This document shows positions 7,981-14,546 of a DNA stretch of 19,586 nucleotides, piece after piece. Position 1 is the first letter of the stretch. Each line of letters starts with the position of its first letter. The stretch is from Rhizobium sp. LCM 4573 (GTDB lineage: Bacteria > Pseudomonadota > Alphaproteobacteria > Rhizobiales > Rhizobiaceae): contig NZ_MDDW01000005.1 in NCBI RefSeq assembly GCF_001854865.1, positions 74,063 to 93,648 of the forward strand. Reading direction: 5' to 3'. The translations under genes and the position numbers were made by a program. The notes beneath the pieces were generated by a model, which worked only from the letters and a program-made list of their open reading frames with translations, was not told where the DNA came from and did no database searches.

Positions 7981-9431
7981 CCTCTCATTCCCACTTCCTC
8001 GCGAGCCTTCGCATCATATTCGGTCTTGAACGCCGAAAGCGGCTCGGACTTCTCGAAATTCGCACCGGCGACAGCCTCGCCGATAATCACCATCACCGGG
8101 CCGGAGAGATCCTCACGCACTTCCAGATCGGGCAGTTCCCGCAGGACACCATGGAAGAGCCGCCGGTCGGCGCGGCTGGCATTCTCGACCACCGCAACGG
8201 TCGTTTCAGCTGCAAGCCCGGCTCCCATCAGCCGCTCGGCGACGGAGGCGGCAACCGTGCGGCCCATATAGACGGCGATGGTGGCACCGGAAACGGCAAG
8301 GCTTGCCCAATCCGGCAGGACGTCGCCGGTGAGGTCATGGCCGGTCGTGAAGATCAGCGACGAGGCTACGCCGCGCAGGGTCAGCGGCAGGTCGAAATCG
8401 GCAGCGGCGGCGAAGGCCGAAGTAATGCCCGGCACGATCTCGTAGGACACGCCCGCTTCGCGGAGCGACGCCATTTCCTCGCCGGCGCGGCCATAGACGA
8501 GCGGATCGCCGGATTTCAGCCGCACCACGCGCTTGCCTTGCCGGCCAAGCTCGACCAGCAGCCGGTTGATCTCTTCCTGAGATTTCGAATGGCAGTTCTT
8601 GCGCTTGCCGACGGAAAGGCGTTCCGCATCGCGCCGCCCCATGTCGACGATCGTCTGCGGCACGAGCGCGTCATAGACGATCGCATCGGCCTCCATCAAA
8701 ACGCGCTGGGCGCGCAGCGTCAAAAGGTCTTCAGCGCCTGGACCCGCGCCAACCAGCCAGACATGGCCCTCGGCGCGGCCGGAACCCGAAAGCAGCGCAT
8801 TGGCCGAGCGGCGGGCGCCGGCAAGATCGTTCGTATCCACTGCGCCTGCGACATCGCCGGAGAAGAAGCGGCGCCAGAAGATGCGACGGGAGACGCCGCG
8901 CGGCACCAGCCGCTCGGCCGCGTCCCGATATTCGGCGGCGAGGCTTGCAAGCCGGCCGAGCGAGGGCGACAGCATCTGGTCGATGCGGGCGCGGATCATC
9001 TGGGCGAGAACCGGCCCGGCCCCCTCGGTGCCGATCGCAACCGCCACCGGCGCACGGTTCACCAGCGCGGGCGTGTAGAAATCGCAGAATTCCGGCTGGT
9101 CGACGGCATTTGCGGGAATTTTTCGCGCTCGGGCGGCAAGAACGATCTCGCGATCCAGGGCCGCATCGCCGGTAGCGGCAAATGCGAGAGCGGCATTTTC
9201 CACCTGCTCGGAAGAAAACTCATCCGCGACGACCTCGATCCCCTGCCCTGAAAGGAAAACGGCATAATCCGCTTTCGGTTCAGAGGCATAGGCAACGATC
9301 TTCGCATCCGTGTTCAACAGAAGCCGGACCTTCGCAAAGGCTTCCTCGCCATTCCCGAACACGGAAACCCTCTTGCCGCTGACGCGGAAGAAGGCGGGAA
9401 AAACCGAAAGGCGCTCGGATTTATTGAACAT
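7977..9431 (-). CDS. cysG: Siroheme synthase (fused precorrin-2 dehydrogenase/ferrochelatase and uroporphyrinogen-III C-methyltransferase)
   Basis: CysG converts uroporphyrinogen III to siroheme, the cofactor of CysI. From the ATG at 9431 there are 484 residues. Residues 1-115 form an NAD-binding Rossmann domain with GNGEEAFAK (26-34). The stretch NAVDQPEFCDFYTP keeps an Asp (111) where the family has its catalytic one. About 120-210 is the dimer/chelatase region. From 223 onward is the SAM-dependent methyltransferase, with VWLVGAGPGAEDLLTLRA, SGDPLVYGRAGEE and VPGITSAFAAA. I chose 9431 over an ATG six codons upstream because AGGA lies seven bases before it, whereas the upstream ATG has no ribosome site. 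It heads the cysG-DUF2849-cysI-DUF934 operon. Where enteric CysG has a phosphorylatable serine (GGTSPV), this protein has EGAGPV. Confidence 0.95.
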   Translation of the reverse strand: MFNKSERLSVFPAFFRVSGKRVSVFGNGEEAFAKVRLLLNTDAKIVAYASEPKADYAVFLSGQGIEVVADEFSSEQVENAALAFAATGDAALDREIVLAARARKIPANAVDQPEFCDFYTPALVNRAPVAVAIGTEGAGPVLAQMIRARIDQMLSPSLGRLASLAAEYRDAAERLVPRGVSRRIFWRRFFSGDVAGAVDTNDLAGARRSANALLSGSGRAEGHVWLVGAGPGAEDLLTLRAQRVLMEADAIVYDALVPQTIVDMGRRDAERLSVGKRKNCHSKSQEEINRLLVELGRQGKRVVRLKSGDPLVYGRAGEEMASLREAGVSYEIVPGITSAFAAAADFDLPLTLRGVASSLIFTTGHDLTGDVLPDWASLAVSGATIAVYMGRTVAASVAERLMGAGLAAETTVAVVENASRADRRLFHGVLRELPDLEVREDLSGPVMVIIGEAVAGANFEKSEPLSAFKTEYDAKAREEVGMRG

Positions 9432-9676
9432 GCGGACATCCTGATCCATGCGCGCACACTATCGCGAACACGGCTGCAAAATGAAGAAACGGATGTGCCA
9501 AGAGATTGCACCTACAGCATTTTCCTTCTCGCAAGCGCACGATCTGGAGTAAAAGCCACCGCCTGGCGGAAATCCGCTCCTTTTCCACCGGGGTTTAAGG
9601 GGAATCGCAAATTTTGCCTTCCGCCATCAACCTCGTCCGCCTAGACTGCAACGCACAATCCGGAAGCTGAACATCG
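9432..9676. promoter_or_regulatory. Divergent control region between the cysG operon and the deaminase-mazG unit
   Basis: These 245 bases separate two diverging genes and must hold both promoters, but I see no strong -35/-10 pair on either strand. On minus, TTGGCA and TTGCGA are present without good -10 partners. A short dyad, GCGGA (9566-9570) with TCCGC (9573-9577), lies near the middle. No SAM riboswitch or other known leader RNA is recognisable. Confidence 0.4.
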
Positions 9677-10255
9677 ATGACGATTGCCGCCCGCCTGCTC
9701 GACGTGATCGAGCACGATATCCTGCCTTTGACCCGACAAGGCGTCGCCGCCGGAAACAAGGTTTTCGGCGCCGCGATCCTCAGGAAATCCGACCTTTCGC
9801 TGGTGATCGCCGAGACCAATAACGAGCTCGAAAATCCGCTCTGGCATGGCGAAGTCCACGCATTGAAGCGGTTCTACGAGACCACTCCGGGCATCCCGAC
9901 AAAAGATTTGATCTTCCTTTCGACCCACGAGCCCTGCACGATGTGCATGTCGGCGATCACCTGGGCCGGTTTCGACAATTTCTACTATTTCTTCAGCAAT
10001 GAGGATTCGCGCGACGCCTTCGCGATCCCCCATGACCTCAAGATATTGAAGGAAGTCTTCGGCCTGGAGCCAGGCGGCTACCGGCGCAGCAACGCGTTCT
10101 GGCACTCCCACGCCATCAGCGACCTCGTCGAGACCGAAAGCGAGCCGCAGCGCGCCGCGCTGAAGACGCAAGCTGCGCATATAAGAGCGGCCTATGACGG
10201 GCTTTCCGGCATTTACCAGTCCGGCAAGGACGAAAACAAAATCCCTCTCGCCTGA
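9677..10255 (+). CDS. Nucleoside deaminase-family protein (CMP/dCMP/guanine deaminase fold)
   Basis: The 192-residue protein has the zinc signature of the cytidine-deaminase-like fold: H57-G58-E59 (WHGEVHALKRF) and P86-C87-T88-M89-C90 (STHEPCTMC). His57, Cys87 and Cys90 are the zinc ligands and Glu59 the proton shuttle. It also has FGAAILR, the usual first core strand. The substrate cannot be deduced. It is longer than TadA and has an extra C-terminal part of about 80 residues (from about 110) that I do not recognise. GGAAG lies nine bases before the ATG. mazG starts 15 bases after the stop, so the two are probably cotranscribed. Nucleotide-pool housekeeping is a reasonable inference. Confidence 0.9.
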   Translation: MTIAARLLDVIEHDILPLTRQGVAAGNKVFGAAILRKSDLSLVIAETNNELENPLWHGEVHALKRFYETTPGIPTKDLIFLSTHEPCTMCMSAITWAGFDNFYYFFSNEDSRDAFAIPHDLKILKEVFGLEPGGYRRSNAFWHSHAISDLVETESEPQRAALKTQAAHIRAAYDGLSGIYQSGKDENKIPLA

Positions 10256-10270
10256 GATCAGGACAAGATC

Positions 10271-11104
10271 ATGGAAGCATCCAAGGATATTTCGCGGCTG
10301 ATCGAGATCATGGCGGCACTCCGCACACCCGGAACCGGCTGCCCCTGGGATCTCGAGCAGGATTTCTCGACGATCAAACCCTATACGATCGAGGAAGCCT
10401 ATGAAGTTGCCGACGCGATCGAGCGCAACGACATGGACGACCTCTGCGAGGAGTTGGGCGACCTGTTGCTCCAGGTTGTCTTTCACGCCCGCATGGCCGA
10501 GGAAGCCGGCGAATTTTCCTTCGGGGACGTCGTCGAGGCGATCACCAGGAAGATGATCCGCCGGCACCCTCATGTCTTTGCGGTTTCGGACGCCGCGACG
10601 CCGGACGCGGTAAAGGTGCAGTGGGATGCGGTAAAAGCCGAGGAAAAGCGCGAGCGCGCCGAGCGGCGGGCCAAGCGCGGCATCACGGAAGACTTCAAAC
10701 TGGGCTTTCTCGGCAGCGTCCACCGCAGCCAGCCCGCGCTGACCGAGGCGGTAAAGCTTCAGAGCCAAGCCGCCAAGGTGGGCTTCGACTGGTCGGAGGC
10801 CGAACCGATCCTCGACAAGATCGAGGAGGAGATCGGCGAGCTTCGCGAGGCGCTGCACAGCGGCAGCCAAGACAAGGTGGCCGACGAACTCGGCGATCTC
10901 ATCTTCGCACTCGTCAATATCGGCCGGCATGTGAAGGCCGATCCGGAAGAGGCGCTCCGCAGCACGAATACGAAGTTCCGGCGTCGATTCAATCATATAG
11001 AAAAGTCTCTTCAACAATCGAACGAGACTCTGGAGGCCGCCACGCTGGAGCGCATGGAAGAGCTCTGGCAGGCGGCCAAGGCGATCGAGCGGCAGATCGG
11101 CTGA
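10271..11104 (+). CDS. mazG: Nucleoside triphosphate pyrophosphohydrolase MazG
   Basis: MazG hydrolyses (d)NTPs to NMP and pyrophosphate and can clear non-canonical nucleotides. The 277-residue protein has the two tandem MazG domains of the E. coli type. The first has GCPWDLEQDFSTIKPYTIEEAYE with the metal motif E42-xx-E45...E61-xx-D64 (CEELGDLLLQ). The second, about residues 184-240, has EEIGELREAL and DELGDLIFALVNIGRH, then KFRRRFNHIE. A Lys/Arg/Glu-rich linker (about 119-136) joins them, as usual. AGGACA lies seven bases before the ATG. It is downstream of the deaminase gene in one unit. It differs from a typical rhizobial layout in that four accessory genes separate it from hflX. Confidence 0.97.
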   Translation: MEASKDISRLIEIMAALRTPGTGCPWDLEQDFSTIKPYTIEEAYEVADAIERNDMDDLCEELGDLLLQVVFHARMAEEAGEFSFGDVVEAITRKMIRRHPHVFAVSDAATPDAVKVQWDAVKAEEKRERAERRAKRGITEDFKLGFLGSVHRSQPALTEAVKLQSQAAKVGFDWSEAEPILDKIEEEIGELREALHSGSQDKVADELGDLIFALVNIGRHVKADPEEALRSTNTKFRRRFNHIEKSLQQSNETLEAATLERMEELWQAAKAIERQIG

Positions 11105-11179
11105 GCATTCCCGCCGGCGCTTGCCTTGCCGGAACCCAGCGATATCTAATCCTTGATCGGATTGGGTCAGGAGAACGGC

Positions 11180-11869
11180 ATGCAGGAAGATCGCGTCCGG
11201 CTAGGCGCCAGCGCCGCGCGGGCGACGGTGCTTTTCATCGTCTTTCTCGCCATTCTGATATTCGCCACGGCCGGAACGCTGAACTACTGGCAAGGCTGGC
11301 TTTATCTGGCAAACTTCACCTTCTGGCTCGCTGTTAGCAGCTGGTATGTGGTGACATACGATCCTGCGCTGGCGCAAAGGCGAATGAGATCGGGACCGAC
11401 GGCGGAAACCGAGCCGGCACAGAAACGCATTCAGGCCTACAACAGCGTCGTCATGATCGCGCTCTACCTGGTGTCCTGCCTGGACTACCGGTTCTCCTGG
11501 TCGTCGGTGCCGACGGCGATCGTCATCATCGGCAATATCCTCACCGCCCTGGGCTTCATCGGCTGCCTGATCGTCTTCCGGCAGAACTCGTATGCGGCGG
11601 CGACTGTCGGCGTGCAAGCCGGGCAGACCGTTGTTTCCGACGGCCTCTACGGCATCGTGCGGCACCCGATGTACAGCGCCGCACTGCTCCTTTTCGTCGG
11701 CACGCCACTAGCTCTCGGATCGTACTGGGGATTGCTGCCAGTGCTGCTCATTGTCGGCGGGCTGGTGGCGCGGCTGACGGACGAGGAAAAGCACCTGCGC
11801 CTGAAACTGGAAGGATACGCAGCCTATTGCGAGAAAGTGCGATACCGGCTGATCCCGCTGTTCTACTAG
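11180..11869 (+). CDS. Integral membrane methyltransferase of the ICMT/PEMT-like family
   Basis: The protein has 229 residues with about five hydrophobic segments (near 14-36, 40-60, 87-102, 109-133 and 166-198). The C-terminal SAM-binding signature of isoprenylcysteine carboxyl methyltransferase and phospholipid methyltransferase relatives is intact: SDGLYGIVRHPMYS (RHPMY at 161-165) and TDEEKHL (DEE at 201-203), ending RLIPLFY. Bacteria lack prenylated CaaX proteins, so the substrate is probably a lipid or small molecule and cannot be named. The ATG at 11180 has a strong CAGGAG six bases upstream. A TTG start nine codons earlier is rejected. The gene lies on the same strand as mazG, 75 bases downstream. 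Confidence 0.9.
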   Translation: MQEDRVRLGASAARATVLFIVFLAILIFATAGTLNYWQGWLYLANFTFWLAVSSWYVVTYDPALAQRRMRSGPTAETEPAQKRIQAYNSVVMIALYLVSCLDYRFSWSSVPTAIVIIGNILTALGFIGCLIVFRQNSYAAATVGVQAGQTVVSDGLYGIVRHPMYSAALLLFVGTPLALGSYWGLLPVLLIVGGLVARLTDEEKHLRLKLEGYAAYCEKVRYRLIPLFY

Positions 11870-11929
11870 AGCAAAGCATCTATGAACGCAAAAAGCGGAA
11901 TTGGTGCATAAACGACACTCGGCTTAGAG

Positions 11930-11954
11930 GGAACAATAACCGGAAGCTGCCGTT
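11930..11954 (+). promoter_or_regulatory. EcfG/RpoE2-type general-stress promoter
   Basis: GGAAC (11930-11934) and CGTT (11951-11954) are separated by exactly 16 bases. This matches the GGAAC-N16-17-CGTT consensus of the alphaproteobacterial general-stress ECF sigma factor (EcfG; RpoE2 in S. meliloti, GGAAC-N18-19-TT). Transcription would start about seven bases later, near 11961, leaving a leader of about 22 bases with the GGAGG ribosome site before the GTG at 11983. It should drive the VOC gene and probably the arginase-family gene. This is a sequence match only. Confidence 0.7.
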
Positions 11955-11982
11955 ACGGGACAAAGCTGGAACGGAGGCAGTT

Positions 11983-12360
11983 GTGATCCACCATGTCTCG
12001 GTAGGTACGAATGATGTTGGACGTTCGAAGCGCTTCTACGATGCCGTTTTGCCCATCGTCGGCATTGGGCCGATGACCGAGGACGAAGGCGGACTAGGCT
12101 ACGGAAGCGGCACGTTTCACTTCAGTGTTCAGGTTCCGATCGATGGAAAGCCTGCAACCGTGGGCAACGGCACGCATATCGCCTTTGCCGTTGAGGACCG
12201 ATCGATGGTCGATCGATTTTACGCAACAGCATTGAAACATGGTGGCAGCGACGATGGCGCTCCGGGGCTGCGGCCGAACTATGATGCCAACTACTATGGG
12301 GCCTTCGTCCGCGATCCGGACGGTCACAAGATCGAGGCAGTGACCTACTCTGCAAAATAG
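11983..12360 (+). CDS. VOC-family protein (glyoxalase/bleomycin-resistance/dioxygenase fold)
   Basis: This 125-residue single-module vicinal-oxygen-chelate protein begins MIHHVSVGTNDVGRSKRFYDAVL. It continues with FHFSVQVP, GTHIAFAVEDRSMVDRFYATALKHGG and the C-terminal FVRDPDGHKIEAVTYS. Likely metal ligands are the His at position 3 or 4, the His of HIAF and the Glu of HKIEAV. I place the start at GTG 11983 because GGAGG lies five bases upstream and the fold begins there. A longer frame from 11827 would overlap the methyltransferase gene. The substrate is unknown; many such proteins are thiol transferases or lyases acting on reactive aldehydes or xenobiotics. The stress-type promoter upstream and the arginase-family gene 18 bases downstream suggest a two-gene stress unit. 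Confidence 0.9.
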   Translation: MIHHVSVGTNDVGRSKRFYDAVLPIVGIGPMTEDEGGLGYGSGTFHFSVQVPIDGKPATVGNGTHIAFAVEDRSMVDRFYATALKHGGSDDGAPGLRPNYDANYYGAFVRDPDGHKIEAVTYSAK

Positions 12361-12378
12361 CCGCTATCGGAGGCGCGC

Positions 12379-13269
12379 ATGCCGACCCTTCCCTATGCAA
12401 TTCTCCAAGCCCCTTCCACATTGGGCCTGGCGACGGACGGAGTGGAGCGCTTGCCCGAGCAGCTCTTGGATTTCGGATTTGCAGAGCGTATCCAAGCGCG
12501 CCGCGCCGAGCGGCTGGCGGTGCCCGCCAAGGATCCTGTGCCCGATTCCGCGACCGGCATCCTGAACGCCGGTGCGATTGCGGCGTGGTCGCCCAAACTC
12601 GCCGACGCGGTGGAAGCGGTGCTCGACGCGGACGAATTTCCGATCGTGCTGGGCGGCGATTGCACGATCCTGCTGGGCTCGATGCTCGCGTTTCGGCGGC
12701 GTGGCCGCTACGGTCTGCTCTTCATCGACGGCAACGCCGATTTCTTCCAGCCCGAAGCGGAACCCAATGGTGAGGGCGCCTCGATGGATCTCGCCTTTGT
12801 CACCGGTTACGGTCCCTCGCTCCTATCTGACATCGAGGGCCGGGGTCCCCTGGTCCGTCCTGAAGACGCCGTCGCGTTCGCGTATCGCGATCACAAAGAC
12901 CAGGAGGAGTATGGAAGCCAACCCCTCCCCGAAGAGCTCAAAGCCCTCGATCTTCCCGCCGTGCGCATGATGGGCATCAAGGCCGCCGCACGCGAAGCGG
13001 TGGATCACCTGACGCGGGAGGAACTCGACGGTTTCTTCATCCACCTTGATGCCGATTGTCTTGACGACGCCATCATGCCGGCTGTCGATTTTCGCGTGCC
13101 CGGCGGTCTATCGTGGGACGAGCTGGAGACAGCGCTCCGGATTGCCCTGGCGAACGGCAAGGCAGTCGGCATCGAGGTCACCATCTACAATCCGCGCCTC
13201 GATGAGGACGGCAGTGCCGGGCGCGGTCTGGCCGACGTGCTAGCCGCGGCGCTCGGAACAGCGGCCTGA
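12379..13269 (+). CDS. Arginase/agmatinase (ureohydrolase)-family protein with altered metal ligands
   Basis: The 296-residue protein has the ureohydrolase layout: IVLGGDCTILLGS (90-101), LLFIDGNADF (114-122), HLDADCLDD (222-230) and GIEVTIYNP (264-272). Against arginase, the Mn-A ligands His/Asp/Asp/Asp map to C95, D117, D121 and D224. The Mn-B ligands Asp/His/Asp/Asp map to D117, N119, D224 and D226. Two of the usual histidines are therefore Cys and Asn, and the catalytic His region is NGEGASMDL. The GGDC form occurs in a poorly characterised arginase-family branch, as I recall. The Asn looks less usual. Calling it an arginase would be unsafe; the substrate is unknown. The start has a strong GGAGG six bases upstream. 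It follows the VOC gene closely. Confidence 0.88.
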   Translation: MPTLPYAILQAPSTLGLATDGVERLPEQLLDFGFAERIQARRAERLAVPAKDPVPDSATGILNAGAIAAWSPKLADAVEAVLDADEFPIVLGGDCTILLGSMLAFRRRGRYGLLFIDGNADFFQPEAEPNGEGASMDLAFVTGYGPSLLSDIEGRGPLVRPEDAVAFAYRDHKDQEEYGSQPLPEELKALDLPAVRMMGIKAAAREAVDHLTREELDGFFIHLDADCLDDAIMPAVDFRVPGGLSWDELETALRIALANGKAVGIEVTIYNPRLDEDGSAGRGLADVLAAALGTAA

Positions 13270-13380
13270 ACACGGCGAGCATCGAGCGTTTCGCTGCCAA
13301 CTTTCTTGCTATGGTTCAGCTCGCCTCAATGGGGCTTTGGCACCGCGCTATGAGTCCACGACCTCGAACAGGACAGCAGC

Positions 13381-14400
13381 CTATACCGTCCGCTCCCCGG
13401 TGATGCGCCTCCGCAGATGGTTCTCGAAAAAGCTGTTGAGCGCCTTTCTTGAAGGTTTCTCGACAAGATAGAAACTCGCCAAGGCGGCCAGCAAGGCGGC
13501 CAGGAGCAGCAGAAGCGTCGGAGCTGTTTCAGCCCGGTAGAGCTTGTAGAACGGCTGCTGCCAGAGATAGAGCGAATACGACCACAGCCCCGCATAGGTC
13601 AGCACCCTGGTCGACAGGACTTTGCGGAAAGCGTCCGCCGAGGAATCGATCGTGGTGATCGAAAGCGCAAGCATGGAGGTCGACAGGCCGAAGGAGAGGG
13701 TGTGATCGGGCAGCATCTTCGCCACGACCGCGAGCAGCAGCGCCACAGGCGACAGCCACCACGGGCTCTGGCGCCCGCGGAGGATGAGCCACAGACCGCC
13801 TGCCAGGAATATGCCCGCGACCGAAACGTCGCTGCGCCAATGGGTATAAAGGACGCTCGCGCCGAGTTCCGTGCGGACGATTCCGTTCAGCATCGCCGCC
13901 GCGCCGAGTGCGACGACCAGGGCGCCGACCGGAAACAACCAGCGGCGGGATAGAAACGCGATACCTGCCAGGAGAATATAGGCATGCTCTTCGACGCAGA
14001 GTGACCATAGGTGATCATATAATGCCACCGTATGGGTATAGATCATCGCGTAGTTGATCGTGAACGTCAAAGCAAGCAGCGCCGCCACGGGACCGTGCGA
14101 CAACTCGGTACCCTGAAAGAAAAGCGTGGTGATGACTACAAACGCAAGGAGAGCCGGGTAAATTCGGGAAAAACGCCTGAAGAAGAAAGTAGGCAATTCT
14201 GCTCGCTTGACGAACAGTATTTCCGACATCAGTCGGCCCGATAAAACGAAGAACAGATCAACGCCGAATGTACTAATACCGGGCTTGATTTCATCAAGCC
14301 AGAAATGGCCCAATATTACGAAGAGTACCGCTATACCGCGCCAGCCATCCAGATAGGCAAGATGCGTTCCGGTTTCTTCACGCGGCTGAGTTTGTACCAT
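13381..14400 (-). CDS. Acyltransferase-3 family membrane protein (OafA/NodX-like)
   Basis: This 339-residue inner-membrane protein has about ten hydrophobic segments and the acyltransferase-3 (COG1835) signatures. These are LAYLDGWRGIAVLFVILGHF (14-33, His32 in the catalytic position), STFGVDLFFVLSGRLMSE (43-60), FFFRRFSRIYPALL (72-85) and LWSLCVEEHAYIL. The C-terminal YSLYLWQQPFYK is also typical. Members O-acylate cell-surface polysaccharides, peptidoglycan or, in rhizobia, lipo-oligosaccharides; the acceptor cannot be read from sequence. I chose the ATG at 14400. A TTG 13 codons upstream is possible, and neither has a clear ribosome site. It converges with the arginase-family gene (111-base gap) and is read toward it. 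Confidence 0.92.
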   Translation of the reverse strand: MVQTQPREETGTHLAYLDGWRGIAVLFVILGHFWLDEIKPGISTFGVDLFFVLSGRLMSEILFVKRAELPTFFFRRFSRIYPALLAFVVITTLFFQGTELSHGPVAALLALTFTINYAMIYTHTVALYDHLWSLCVEEHAYILLAGIAFLSRRWLFPVGALVVALGAAAMLNGIVRTELGASVLYTHWRSDVSVAGIFLAGGLWLILRGRQSPWWLSPVALLLAVVAKMLPDHTLSFGLSTSMLALSITTIDSSADAFRKVLSTRVLTYAGLWSYSLYLWQQPFYKLYRAETAPTLLLLLAALLAALASFYLVEKPSRKALNSFFENHLRRRITGERTV

Positions 14401-14429
14401 GCAAATACCATTATTGCCGGCCCCGCAAC

Positions 14430-14480
14430 GATACTGCAAAAATCCCGGCCGTCGTCAACGTTTCATTTTGCACTGCAAAA
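14430..14480 (-). promoter_or_regulatory. Candidate promoter and 15-base palindromic operator for the acyltransferase gene
   Basis: On the minus strand TTGACG (14458-14453) is a good -35. A 17-base spacer leads to AGTATC (14435-14430), a weak -10. Just upstream of the -35 is a perfect palindrome, TTTTGCA-C-TGCAAAA (14466-14480). The sequence ACTGCAAAAA occurs again at 14433-14442, directly at the -10, so the half-site is repeated 39 bases apart. This arrangement suits a repressor or activator binding two sites. No regulator gene is adjacent. Confidence 0.4.
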
Positions 14481-14546
14481 AACGGGCAATATCATGACGC
14501 GGCGAGCGGCCGCTTCCGGACAGGCGATCCGCACAGGGAAAACGCC

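Noticed and set aside
9641..11017. 458-codon minus-strand frame over the deaminase gene and mazG
   Set aside because: It spans two well-supported genes on the opposite strand and their intergenic gap, with no domain of its own.
11131..11154. Second GGAAC box with TT upstream of the membrane methyltransferase
   Set aside because: The spacing is N17 before TT rather than N18-19, and CGTT is not matched (CCTT), so it does not meet the EcfG consensus.
11827..11982. N-terminal extension of the VOC protein
   Set aside because: It would overlap the methyltransferase 3' end and read through the promoter; the VOC fold and the GGAGG-GTG start begin at 11983.
11105..14546. Integrated mobile element or genomic island
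   Set aside because: No integrase, transposase, tRNA attachment site or flanking direct repeats could be found at the edges of the accessory block.
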